Shown in pieces: positions 26,638-38,700 of a DNA stretch of 64,000 bases (positions are counted from its first letter, which is position 1; every line of letters begins with the position of its first letter). Below the pieces are notes generated by a model, which saw only the letters and a program-made list of their open reading frames with translations, had not been told where the DNA came from and searched no databases. Source of the stretch: Rhizomicrobium sp. GTDB lineage: Bacteria > Pseudomonadota > Alphaproteobacteria > Micropepsales > Micropepsaceae. The stretch lies in assembly GCA_037200385.1 (NCBI GenBank), contig JBBCGL010000001.1, positions 4,913,418 through 4,977,417 on the forward strand, in the 5' to 3' direction. The translations under genes were made by a program, and so were the position numbers.

Positions 26638-27416
26638 GTCCGGCGACGCCCGCGCCGCCGCAGGCCGATGCCGTCGAGGACGACACGGAGGCGGCATTGT
26701 GGAGCGCGTTCAAGGACGCGGGATCCGGCGCGGCGCGCGCCCGGCTGTTCGGCCGCCATGCGGCCTTCGCGCGCAACATCGCGCGGCGGCATTATCGGGA
26801 GCGCGCCTGGGGCGATCTCGACTTTCGCGACCTGCAGCAGCTCGCCTATGCCGGTCTCCTCGAGGCGCTGGACCGGTTCGACCCGAACCGCGGCGCGCCG
26901 TTCCGCGCGTTCGCGGCCCACCGTATCTCGGGCAGCATCCAGGATGGATTGACGCGGGAGAGCGAGGTCCGCGAGCAGGTGTCCTGGCGCCATCGCGCGC
27001 GACGCGAGCGCCTGGGCTCGCTCGTCGACCGGACGGCGGAGCCCGGCGACACGGCGCAGGCGATGGAGACTCTCGCGGAGATCGCTGTGGGACTGGCGAT
27101 CGGCTTCATGCTCGAGGGGACCGGCCTGTTCGTCGGGGGCGACCGTGAAGAGGGCGATGCGGCGCCGGACGCGGCGACGGCGTATGACAGCCTTGCCTGG
27201 AAGGAAATGGTGGCGCAGCTTCGCGCGGAGGTGGCCGCCTTGCCGGAGCGTGAGCATGCCATCCTGCGCGAGCATTACATGAACGGTGTGGATTTCGATC
27301 AGCTTGCCGCGCTGCTGGGCCTCAGCAAGGGCCGGATATCGCAGCTGCATCGCGCGGCGCTGCTGCTTCTGCGCAAGCGATTGCGCGAGCGCGGCCATTT
27401 CAGATTGGGGAGATAG
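26634..27416 (+). CDS. fliA: Flagellar sigma factor FliA (sigma-28)
   Basis: A 260-residue sigma-70-family protein. Region 2 is seen in LDFRDLQQLAYAGLLEALDRFDPNRGAPFRAFAAHRISGSIQDGL (about 60-105), typical of sigma-28; region 4 in LPEREHAILREHYMNGVDFDQLAALLGLSKGRISQLHRAAL (about 205-248) with its helix-turn-helix. It would direct late flagellar genes, which are not in this window. Translation is coupled to fliP through ATGA. Confidence 0.92.
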   Translation: MSPATPAPPQADAVEDDTEAALWSAFKDAGSGAARARLFGRHAAFARNIARRHYRERAWGDLDFRDLQQLAYAGLLEALDRFDPNRGAPFRAFAAHRISGSIQDGLTRESEVREQVSWRHRARRERLGSLVDRTAEPGDTAQAMETLAEIAVGLAIGFMLEGTGLFVGGDREEGDAAPDAATAYDSLAWKEMVAQLRAEVAALPEREHAILREHYMNGVDFDQLAALLGLSKGRISQLHRAALLLLRKRLRERGHFRLGR

Positions 27417-27419
27417 ATC

Positions 27420-27968
27420 ATGACGGCGACGCTTTGTCCGGACGACCGCATGGCGGCGCTTCTCGCGGCCGTGGGGCGAAGCCCCGAGCAGGGCTTGCGC
27501 GACACCGAGCTCCTGCTGGGCGACTTCCCGCGCGATCCGCGGCTGCATTTCCTGCGCGGCTCGCTGCTTGCCGGCCGGCAGGACTACGCGGCGGCGCGGC
27601 TGGCGATGCGGCAGGCGGTGGACATCGCGCCGGACTTCGCCGTGGCGCGGTTCCAGCTCGGCTTCCTGCTGCTGACCTCCGGCGAGCCGCATGCCGCGCA
27701 GGAAGCCTGGGGGCCGCTGCACGGCCTGCCCGCCGAGAGCTACATCCGGAAGTTCGTCACGGGATTGTGCCATCTCATCCGCGACGAGTTCGCCGACACC
27801 ATCCACTGCCTCGAAGAAGGCATGGCGGCGAATACCGAGAACCCCGCGATGAATCGGGACATGCAGATGATCGTCGACGAGGTCCGCAGCAAGCTGAAGG
27901 ACGCGGCGCCGGCATCCGCGGTCGACTTCCTGCTGCAGCAGTCGGCGCTGAAGTCGACACGGCATTAG
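27420..27968 (+). CDS. TPR-like protein at the end of the flagellar operon
   Basis: A 182-residue protein whose ATG follows the fliA stop by three bases. It contains tetratricopeptide-like helix pairs: DPRLHFLRGSLLAGRQDYAAARLAMRQAVDIAPDFAVARFQLGFLLLTSGEPHAAQEAW (about 40-100). No signal peptide. Similar small TPR proteins often accompany type III and flagellar systems as chaperone-like or regulatory factors; the function here is not known. Confidence 0.7.
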   Translation: MTATLCPDDRMAALLAAVGRSPEQGLRDTELLLGDFPRDPRLHFLRGSLLAGRQDYAAARLAMRQAVDIAPDFAVARFQLGFLLLTSGEPHAAQEAWGPLHGLPAESYIRKFVTGLCHLIRDEFADTIHCLEEGMAANTENPAMNRDMQMIVDEVRSKLKDAAPASAVDFLLQQSALKSTRH

Positions 27969-27979
27969 GGACGGACGGA

Positions 27980-28321
27980 ATGGATCCGATTTCGAATGCC
28001 GATCGGCTGGTCCTGCTGCTGCGGCAGAAGCTGCAGGAACGGGCCAAGGCCGGCTCCGCGGCGCGGCCGGGCGCGGCGTCGAAAGGTCAAGCGCCGGCAG
28101 AGCCGTCGGCCATCCAGGCCCTCGCCGCGGCCGAGGATGCCGACGAACACACGCTGCGCCGCGCCTTCCTGCAGAATCTGCTGGCCGATCAACTCGGCCC
28201 CGATCTCGTCAATGACGCCCAGTTCCAGCAGATCGTCTCGCGCGTCACCCAGGCGATCGAAGACGATGCCGATGCCGCGCGGCTGCTCTCGCGCCTGATC
28301 GCGGATCTGCGCGCGTCTTAG
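27980..28321 (+). CDS. Small helical protein of unknown function, last gene of the flagellar operon
   Basis: A 113-residue protein from ATG 27980 with GGACGGA upstream, 11 bases after the TPR gene. Helical N terminus (SNADRLVLLLRQKLQERAKAG), an Ala/Pro linker and an acidic helical C terminus (DADEHTLRRAFLQNLLADQLG...IEDDADAARLLSRLIADL). I do not recognise it. The helical, acidic character would suit a small export chaperone, but that is only a guess from composition and place. Confidence 0.6.
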   Translation: MDPISNADRLVLLLRQKLQERAKAGSAARPGAASKGQAPAEPSAIQALAAAEDADEHTLRRAFLQNLLADQLGPDLVNDAQFQQIVSRVTQAIEDDADAARLLSRLIADLRAS

Positions 28322-28354
28322 AGCAGGTTGCGATCAGATGGAATCGCCAAAACT

Positions 28355-28412
28355 TGTCATGGCCCGCGCCCTTCGACGCCGCCTGCGGCGTCGAAGGGCG
28401 CGGGCCATGACA
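28355..28412. terminator. 26-bp perfect hairpin between convergent genes
   Basis: Arms 28355-28380 and 28387-28412 are exact reverse complements (26 bp) around the loop GCCTGC. There is no T run on either side. It lies between the end of the flagellar operon and the convergent TPR gene, so it could end transcription from both sides or be a dispersed palindromic repeat; no second copy is in the window. Confidence 0.6.
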
Positions 28413-28456
28413 CCGGGTCGGGTTGCGCCAACTTGAAAGCAACGGACTCTTAGAGC

Positions 28457-29632
28457 CTACTTCCGCCGGATGCCGAAGCCGGCCATGGCCTGCAGGATGG
28501 TCTGGCCGCCCGGGCCGATCGGCGTCGTCAGCGCGATCTGGCGGATTTTCTGCGCCAGTTCGGCATGTCCGCTGCGTTCGAGCAGCAGGCTCTTGGCCAG
28601 CGCGCCGCCGAAGCATTTGCGGTCCAGGCGAAGCGCGATGTCCGCGCCCCGGCGCGCTGCGTCCAGCCGACCGTCCAGGATATCCATCACCGCCAGTCCG
28701 CCATGGCTCTCGGCGAAGGTATCGTCGAGCGCCAGCGCCCGCTCGAAGCTCGCCCGCGCCCCGGCATTGTCGCCCTCGACGAAATGCGCCCAGCCGGAAG
28801 CGATCCAGGACCCGAGATGATCGCCGAACAGTTCGGCGCCCCGGTCGATCGCCTGTGCGCCGCCGGCCGCGTCGCCGCCGGCCAGCAGCCCGAGCCCCCG
28901 GCCGACCCAGGCCCGCGCGTTGCGCGGCTGTCGCGCAAGGGCGGCATCGAACAGGGCCAATGCCCGCGGCTGGTCGTAGGCGCCGAGCGCCAGCACGCCG
29001 AGCGCCGCCTGGCCCTCGTCATTGTCGCCGGCCCTCGCCGCGTAATGCTGCGCGAGCTCGGGCTTTTCGGCGTCGAGGGCCAGCGTCGCCAGCGCTCCCA
29101 TAAGCGCATGGTTGTCCGGGAAGCGCTCGGCCATCGCCGCGCCCTGCGCCAGCGCCTCGTCGTACATCTCCAGGTGATGCATCATCTGGATCTTGAGCGC
29201 GGGCGCCCTGGCCGAGACGGCAAGAGCGGCGTCGTCCAACAGCGCGAGGGCGTCGCCATAGCTCCCCGTCATCGCCTTGGACCAGGCCAGGTTGAAGCGC
29301 AGGGCAGGGTCGTCCACGCCCGCCGCGCGCACCGCGCCGAATATCTCCGCCGCTTCGGCGAAGCGCTGCTGGGCCAGCGCGATGAGCCCTTTCAAGTTGA
29401 GAAGTGCAGGCGTCAGGGGCGCAAGACGGGCATGGCGGTCCAGCAGATCCGCCGCCTGATCGAACGCCCGCTCGTCGAAAGCGGCCGAGGCGGCGTCTGC
29501 CAGCAGGCTGAGATTGTCGGGATCCCCGGCGAGGAAGTCGTTGAGGCGCTCCCGCCGCGAACCTTTGCCTTGTGTTGCCAAGCGTCGCCCTCCGCAAGCC
29601 GCATATCGCAATATTTCCGATGCCAAGTCCAT
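28457..29632 (-). CDS. TPR-repeat protein
   Basis: A 391-residue, soluble-looking protein on the minus strand made almost wholly of tetratricopeptide helix pairs, e.g. NLSLLADAASAAFDERAFDQAADLLDRHARLAPLTPALLNLKGLIALAQQRFAEAAEIF and later YDQPRALALFDAALARQPRNARAWVGRGLGLLAGG. About eight to nine repeats can be counted. No signal peptide or enzyme domain. It is convergent with the flagellar cluster and divergent from the giant toxin gene, with about 80 bases between the starts; a scaffolding role is likely but the partner is unknown. Confidence 0.8.
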   Translation of the reverse strand: MDLASEILRYAACGGRRLATQGKGSRRERLNDFLAGDPDNLSLLADAASAAFDERAFDQAADLLDRHARLAPLTPALLNLKGLIALAQQRFAEAAEIFGAVRAAGVDDPALRFNLAWSKAMTGSYGDALALLDDAALAVSARAPALKIQMMHHLEMYDEALAQGAAMAERFPDNHALMGALATLALDAEKPELAQHYAARAGDNDEGQAALGVLALGAYDQPRALALFDAALARQPRNARAWVGRGLGLLAGGDAAGGAQAIDRGAELFGDHLGSWIASGWAHFVEGDNAGARASFERALALDDTFAESHGGLAVMDILDGRLDAARRGADIALRLDRKCFGGALAKSLLLERSGHAELAQKIRQIALTTPIGPGGQTILQAMAGFGIRRK

Positions 29633-29715
29633 CGGCGATGCGCCGGGGAAGGCGCGATCAAAAAAAGTCCTAAACGGAATCCCGCTTCTGCCGATCAGGC
29701 TTAATAGGGCGTTCC

Positions 29716-32700
29716 ATGGGTCGGGACGCCCGGTTTGATCGGGGTTGGGCCATGGTTGCGATCGTCACGGGTGCCGGACTGGGTGTGGTGCGGGGGTCGG
29801 GCTATGTCCTGGGATCGCGAGGCCAGCTCGGCACCGCGGCCTTCGGAACGACGGGCGAGAACGTCACGATCAATGCCGCGACCGGCAATCTGAGCATCAC
29901 CCGGACGGACGACATCCTGGACGGCTTCGGCGCCGACGACACCACGACACGTGCCTACAACAGCATGGCGCCCGGCACCGACGACAATGGCGATCACTGG
30001 ATGATCGGCAATGGCCGGATGATCACCCATCTGACCGGCACGGTGAACACCGCGGGCAGCACCGTGACCCGGATCGACTGGGACGGTTCGGACACACTCT
30101 ATACGTATGACGCGACGCGCGCCTGTTACGTGAGCAAGCAGGGCAGCGGCGCCTATGACACGCTGGCCTATACGGCGTCCCCCGCCAAATGGACCTGGAC
30201 CGACGGCGACACGCAGCTGGTCGAGACCTACACGGTCGCGGTCAATCCCAACGACGCCACCGACGCCTATTGGGCGGTGCTGACCAGCAGCCGCACGATC
30301 AACGGCACGGGCAATACCTATGGCTGGACCGGCAACAAGCTGACGACCTTCTCGGCGGGCAGCGGCGAGTGGATGCACTTCAACTATACCGGCAACAACC
30401 TGACCTCGATGTCGCAGGGCCTGACGGGCGGCGTCACGGTGACGAACGTCTACTACACCTATGACGGATCGAACCGGCTGGTCACCGTGACGACGGACCT
30501 GTCGCCGACCGACAACGCGATCGCGGACGGCAATGTCGTCGCGATCAGCTACACCTATGACGGCAGCAGCGACCGGGTGGCCTCGATCACGCAATGGGCC
30601 GGCCCTGCGGTCACCGGGACGGTCAGCGGCCTGCTGGCGATCGGCTATGACGGAAGCGGCCGGGTCGCGAGCTACACCCAGACGCTCGCGACGGGCGTGA
30701 CGGCCACGACGACGCTGAGCTACGACGCGGTCAACCACGCGACGACGATCACCGATCCGCGCGGCAACGCGACGAAGATGACCTATGACGCCAGCGGTCA
30801 GCTCACCCGTGTCGATTATCCGGGCGGCGCGGAATACGTCACCTTCACCTACGACACGGACGGCAATGTCCTGACGGCGACGGACGGCCTGGGCAACGTC
30901 ACGACCTATGCCTATGACGCCAACGGGAACATGACGTTGAAGCGCGATGCGACCGGCTTCACGACGATATGGACCTACAGCGCCACCGATCAGGTGTTGA
31001 CCGAGAGCGTCTATGCGGGCCGCGACACCGATGGGGCCGGTCCGAACCAGCCGACCCTGCCGTCGACGACGCGCTACGTCTATGACAGCTACGGCAATCT
31101 GCACTACGCCGTGAGCGGCCAGGGCGAGGTCAAGGAATATCGCTGGAACCCCTCCTACAACTTCCTGATGGGCACGAACGTCTACCGCGACCAGGTCTAC
31201 GACGTCAGCGCGCTGGCCGCCAACGTCTCGATCGCGGAAAGCGCCCTCATCAGCTGGACGGCCGGTCTTCCGGACAAGACGACGGTGGATCGTGTCGACT
31301 ACCAGACCGACTTCCGCGGCAATGTCTGGACCGAGCGGGCCTTCACCACGAACGCCGCGGACGGCACGGGCTCGACCGGCAAGCCCTGGGAGGGCACGAC
31401 CTGCACCTTCGACCAATATGGCAACCTGCTGAGCCGGCAGGTCTACGGCAAGACGGCCGAGACCTTCGTCTATGACGGGCTGAACCGGATGACGTCGTCC
31501 GTCGATCTCCTGGGGCAGACGACCACCTACGCCTTCAACGACGCGGCCGGCACGACGACGGTGACGCTGGCCAACGGGCTCCAGACGACGTCGACCTACA
31601 ACATGGCCGGCTGGCTGATCAGCACCCAGCAGACCGCGACGGGGATGACGTCCTCGACGGTCGGCTATGCCTACGACGCGGACGGCAATCTGCGGATGGT
31701 GACCGACGCGCTGGGCAACAAGAGCTATTTCCTCTACGACGCGCTCGGCCGCAAGGTGGCCGACATCGCCGCCGACGGTTCGATCGTCGAGTATCGCTAC
31801 AACGCGGCTGACCTGCTGACGACGACGATTCGCTACGCGACCCGGCTGACGTCGGGGGCGCTCGCCTCGCTGGTGGACGGCAGCGGCAAGCCGGCGACGG
31901 TGACGCTGGCCTCCATCCTGCCTGCGGCCAGCGCCGCCGACGGCTGGGAGTGGCGGGTCTACGACGCCAGCGACCGGATGATCGAGACGATCGATTCGGA
32001 CGGTGACGCTACGGTGTATGGCCTCGACGGCCTCGGCAACATCGCCGGTCAATCGAGCTTCGCCAATGCGATTTCGGCTGTCACCATCGCAGGTGACAAG
32101 CTCGCGCCGCCCACTGCGATCCAGAGCCCGACCTCGGACGCGACCCGGGACAACACCGTCCGCGCCTGGTTCGACAATGACGGCCGCGAGATCGGTACCC
32201 TCGACCCCGACGGCTATCTCACGCAGTATTTTTACAATGGTGCCGGCGAGACGATCGAGACGATCCGCTATGCCGATCCGGCGGTCTACAATGCGAGCTT
32301 CGCGACGGTGCTGGCTTCGGTCGTGCCGGACGGCACCAAAGACATCAATACACGCTACTTCTACGACAATCGCGGCGAGCTCAAATACACGCTCGACACG
32401 AACCTGATGCCGACCGAATACGACTACGACAATTACGGCAACCTGATCGCGACCTACACCTATGGCGCCGCGATCAACACGACGGCGACCTATAGCGCGG
32501 CTTACATCGCGGCGCAGATCACCTCGCTGGGCCTGATGACGAATGCCAAGACGCAGGGCAGCTGGGAGATCTACGACGCGGCAAACCGGCTGATCGAGAC
32601 GATCGATGCCGCCGGCGACGTCACGGTGTTCACCTACGACGCCGTGTCGAACCTGATTTCGACGCAGGTCTATTACAACAAGCTGTCGAGCGGCGCGCTG

Positions 32701-35700
32701 TCGGGCTTCAAGACCACGCCGCCCACGACGCTCCAGCTGCCGACCGCGGATTCTCGCGATCAGCTGACGCGGAATTTCTACGACCCCGCCGGCCGTCTGA
32801 TCGGCACGCTCGACGCCGACGGCTATCTGACGGCCTATCTGTACAACGCCGCCGGCCAGAAGACCGACGTCGTCGTCTATAGCGATCCGGCGGTGTGGAA
32901 TGCGAGCTTCGCGACCACGCTCGCCAGCGCGACGCCGTCCGCGACGAACGACGTCCACACGCGCTACTTCTACGACGCGGATGGGCGGCTGCAATACACG
33001 CTCGACAGCAAGCTGGTCCCCACGGAATACGTCTATGACGCACAGGGCAACCTGGTGCATGTGACGCAGTATGACGGCGCGATCGCGTCGACCGCGACCT
33101 ATACCAACGCCTATATCGCGGGGCGGATCGTCACGCAGAGCCTGGCGACCCAGCCCGGCACGCGTACGACTTGGAACGTCTACGATCCGGTGGGCCGTCT
33201 GGCCTACACGATCGACGCGGCGGGAGACGTCACGTCCAACACCTATGATGCGATCGGACATCTCATCAAGCAGGTCCGCTTCGCGACGGCGCGGACGACG
33301 ACCTCCGATCCTTCCCAGGGCACGATGGACACCTGGGTCGGCACCAACGCCAACGCCGCCGATCGCACGACGCGGTTCTTCTACGATGCCGCGGGCCAGC
33401 TGGCCTACGAGGTCGACGCGCTCGGATATGTGACGCGGCACACTTACGACTTCGCCGGCCGCGTCGTGAGCGACGTGCGCTATGCCGACAGCTATGCCGG
33501 CTCGATCAGCGACGCGACCACCAATATGGCGACGGTGCTGCCGGGCTCTCTTCCGGGCACGGCGGTCCAGACCAACTATTCCTACGACCCGCTCGGCCGG
33601 CTCACCGACAGCTTCGACGGCCAGGGCTACGACACGCACTATGTCTACGACGCGCTGGGCCGCGTGACGAGCAAGACGGTCGCTTATGGCACCGCCGACG
33701 CGGCGACCACGAACTACACCTACGACATCCTGGGCCGGCTGACCGGCACGACCGATCCCGCAGGCGGCGTCAGCAGCTGCACCTATGACGGCCAGGGCAA
33801 CGTCCTGACCGAGACCGACGCGAACGGCAACGTCACGAGCTATACGCGCGACGCGCTGGGGCAGGTCACCACGGCGACGACCGCGACCGCCGTCACGCAC
33901 TATCAATACGACGCCTTCGGCAATGTCGTCATGGCCACCGACGGCCTGGGCAACAAGTCGTACAGCTTCTACGACAACATGGATCGCCTGGTCGCGACCC
34001 TCGACGAGGAAGGCTACGCCACCCAGATCACCTACGACTCGTTCGGCGATGCGGTCTCCAGGATCAGCTACGCGACGAAGGTCACCGCGACCATCACGCC
34101 GGGCGTGCTGCCGAGCTTCACGACCAATGCCGCGGACATCACCACCTACAGCTTCTACGACAGGCTGGGCCGCAGCGTGCTCGCGGTCGACGGCGAGCAA
34201 TACGCCACCCAAACCAGCTACACCGCGTTCGGCGAGGTCGACTGGGTCGACCACTACGGCACCAAGCTCAGCGGCACGATCACGCCCGGCACCTTGCCGG
34301 TGCCGGTGCCCAGCCTGCCGATCGACGAGAAGACGGACTTCACCTACGACAAGCTGGGCCGCGATACCCAGACCCAGGACGCGGAGAGCCATTCCGATTA
34401 TTACGTCTACGACGCTTTCGGCAACCAGACCCAGACGACCAACCGCCTTGGCGGCGTCACCAACCGGGTCTACGACAAGCGCGGCCTGCTGACCTCCGAG
34501 ACCCTGCAGACCGAGGCGGCGGTCGATTCCACCGGCACCACCGTCGCGACCTCGGTGACGAACAGCTACACCTATGACGGCCGCGGCAACCGGATCACGA
34601 TGGTCGAGGCCTCGAACATCGCGGCCGAGCAGCGCACCACGACCTACACCTACGACCTGGCGGACCGCCTCACCAAGACGCAGGGCACCGCGGTCGACGT
34701 CTACAGCTACACGACGAACTGGGCCGATACGGGCAATGTCGCGTCCTATACGAGCTACAAATACGACGCGAACGGCAACGTCATCGAGCAGGACGATGCC
34801 AGCGGCGCGCGCACGCTGTTCTATTACGACAGCGCCAACCGCCGGATCGCGCAGCTCGGCGCGCTCGGCACGCTGTCGACCTGGAGCTACGACGCGAACG
34901 GCAACCTGACCGGCGAGCGGGTCTATGGCGACACCTTCACGCTGCCCGCCCTGCCGGGCGGCGCGGCGCCCACCACCGCCTCGACCAATTACCGCGAGAC
35001 GCTCTACGGCTATTACAAGAACAACCTGCTCAAGACGACCACCGTCGCCAGCGTGCTGACCTGGCAGAACGGCCAGGTCGGATCGCCGATCACCGCCAGC
35101 GTCGTCGTCACGAACGCCTATGATGCGTTCGGCAACCTGATCATGCAGACCGATGGGCGCAGCAACAATTCCTGGTTCTTCTACGACAAGCGCGGCTACA
35201 AGACCGCCCAGGTCGATCAGGCGCATTTCCTCACGACCTATGCGCTGAACGCCGACGGCAATGTCCTGACCGAGCGGCGCTATTTCCTGGCGGTGACGGC
35301 GCCGTCGAGCAGCCCGCCCGCCACCACCGCGCCGGCCGGCAGCAACAACGCCGCCGACCGCATCACGAACTTCGTCTATGACCGGATGGGGCGGCGGACC
35401 TCGGAGGAGCGGCTCAACGTCGAGGTCTCGACGATCGACGCGTCGACCCTGGCGCGCACCACCACGACCACCAGCTCGATCGTCTATTACACCTACAATG
35501 CGCTGGGCGAAGTGACCCAGAAGACCGAGGCGGACAACGTCTCGGGCGTCTATGCGGACTACACGACCTACACCTACGACGCCTATGGCCGGCAGACCGC
35601 GATCACCGCCGCGCCGTTCGTGGATTCGACGGGCACCTCGGTCACGCCCACGACGCAGATGTACTACGACGGCCTGAACAACCTCACCCGCTCGGTGCAG

Positions 35701-38700
35701 AACGGCAGCCGCGTCACGAAATACACCTACGACCATGCCGGGCGCCAGAGCACGATGACCGACGCGTCGGGCTTCACCCGCACCTATCACTACGACGTCG
35801 ACGGCCGCATGCTGGTGAGCCAGTATGCCCGTGCCGCGTGGGACGGCAGCAGCACGACCGAAGCCGACCTCTTCCACTACGACGCGCTGGGGCGCCTCGA
35901 TTTCCAGGAGAAGGGCACGCTGAGCGGCGGCGCCTGGGTGACGACCGGCAGCGACAAGCAGACGCTGCAATACAATGCCTGGGGCGAGGTCGTCGGCAAG
36001 GGCGTCAACGGCCTGACGCAGGAGAGCTTCACCTACGACAATGCCGGCCGCGTCACCCGATCCACCGCAGGCGACGGCACGGTCAAGTTCTATCTCTATG
36101 ACGGCAATGGCGACCAGACCGCGCTGATCACCTCCGACGGCACCGCGCTGGCGGGCGGCTATAGCTGGTCGACCATCACCCAGGCGCAGGTGCTCTCGCT
36201 GCTCACCAGCGCCGGCACCGCCAATATCGGATCGGTGAACGTCGCCGGCATGGTGCTGACCTTCACGACCTATGACGCGCGCGACATGGCGCTCTCGACC
36301 GTCGCGCCGTTCCGCAAGCTCAGCGCCGCCGGCGCCGCCGTCACCATCACCCAGAGCCAGACCTACAACGCCTTCGGCGAGATCTGGACCCAGACCGACG
36401 CCAACGGCCATGTCACGACCTACACCTACAACACCATGGGCAAGGTTATCGCGACGGCGCTGCCCGCCGTCACCTGGACCGACGAGACCGGCCTGGTGCA
36501 CAGCGCCGCGTCGCCCACCACCCACGCCTATTACGACGCCTCGGGCCGCGTCGTGGCGACGGTCGACGCCAACGGCAATGAGAGCACGCGCCTGCTGCTC
36601 TCGGGCACCGGCCACAACGGCGACGACGCGCTGACGGTCAAGGAGCACGATCCCGACGCCAGCGTGTGGATCTCCAGCTACGACGTCAACCGCGACCTCA
36701 AGGCCAAATCCACCAATGGCGTCGACTCCAGCGGCAGCGAGACCTTCGCCTACGACGCGATGGACCGGCTGATCGAGGACGACCATCCGACCCGCGCCGC
36801 GAACTCCGTCGGCAACGGCGCCGCCGCGGGCTCGAGCCAGCAGCTGGTCGACAAATACAGCTATGACGGCCTCGGCCAGCGCATCAAGCACGAAGCCGAC
36901 AGCCTCACCAAGGTGATCGCCACCGGCGTCACCACCACCGCCGCCGTCACCGACACCACCGAGTACGACCTGCAGGGCCGCGTCAAGAAGACGACCGATG
37001 CCGGCGGCCATGTCACGACCTATGGCTATTCCTGGAGCGCCGCCATCGCCACCACGGGCCTGGGCACCTTCGGCGGCTGGACCAAGACGACGGTGAACGT
37101 CGCGGGCCTGACCGAGACCGAGAGCCTCGATTACTTCGGCCGCACGGTCGCCAAGACCGACTTCGGCGGCAACAGCTTCGCGTCGAGCTTCGACCTTGCG
37201 GGCCGTCTGGCGGCGGAGGGTGGCGACGGGGCGAGCTACACCTATTACAACACCGGCCAGGTCGCGACGGAGACCTCGGCGTCGGCCTACTCGTTCGAGG
37301 ACGTGGCGGGGACGGGCGGCGATCCGGGCTACCGGGTCTACTACACCGACTGGACGGGCGAGAGCTTCGCCTATGACGCGAACGGCAACCGGACGCGCGA
37401 GACCACGACCGGCTATCACAACGTCGACAACGACAGCGGCGAGGCCGGCCTGCCCAAATACCAGCCCGGGCTGCGGACCACGACGGCGGAGGACGCGACC
37501 GTCACCTGGGACGCGCTGAACCGGATGACGAATTTCAGCGACACCGGCGCCAATCTCGCGCTGCCGCCCACGACCATCGCCTGGGAATACGACCTCAATA
37601 GCAACATCCGCTACATGACCGCGAGCTACCAGGCGGCGGACGGCTCGGGCACCACGGCGCAGACCTATTGGTACAAATACGATGCGATGAACCGCTTCGT
37701 GACGACCAAGGGCACGCTCACCGGCGCGCGGGGCTCGGGCAGCATCACGGTGGGGACCGGCTCGGTGATCACCTATGACGCGGCGGGGCACCGCGCGACG
37801 GTGACGGATGCGAGCTCGGCGGAGGTCTACAGCTACACCGCGGACGGCTATCTGGCGCAGGTGACCATCGGCGGGGTGCTGCGCGCCAAATACGCGCTCG
37901 ACGCGACGGGCCGGGCGCTGGCCTATAGCGAGTACAACGCGGCGGGGACCAGCGTGGTCTACAGCCGCACCGCGGTCTACGACGCGGTCTCGAACGTCAC
38001 CAGCGACAGCGTGACGACGGTGCGGACCGACGGCACCTATGTCGCGGCCTCGACCTACAGCTACGGCACGCCGGTGTACCACGCGGGGACCTTCTCCTAC
38101 AGCTTCGACGGCGCCTATCAGGGCGTGGTCAGCCAGATCGTCACCACCAACACCAAGAACGGCAGCGCCCAGCCGACCTCGGAGGCCGACTACTTCTACG
38201 ACTGGCGCGACAGCGCGGTGGAAGGCACCGAGAGCTACACCGCCAATACCGCGGTCTCGGCGCCGGTGGCGAACTACAGCGGCTACAATTACGGCCTGGG
38301 CGGAAGGCTGCAGAGCGTCGTGATCGACGACGGCCATCCGCGCACCATCACCTTCGGCACCAACATCGAGGGCCAGATCCTCAGCCGCGCCGAGAACGAC
38401 AACGTCAGCGGCACGGTCGACCAGTATGAGCGCCACTTCTACTTCGACGGCATGGCGCTGGGCGACGTCTCGAACAACGGCACCTCCGACACCGACTACG
38501 CCGCCTCGATCGCGGCCCATATCGCGGTGCCGGGCAGCGGCAATCTGCGCGGCGGCGCCACCGTCGCGATGCCCTACGCCGACTTCGACCAGAGCTACGA
38601 CCCGGTCAACGGCATCACCTATGCCGGGGCGCCGTCGCACTACACCGCGCAGGACGGCGACACGCTGGCCGGCATCGCCGCGATGGTCTGGGGCGACGCC

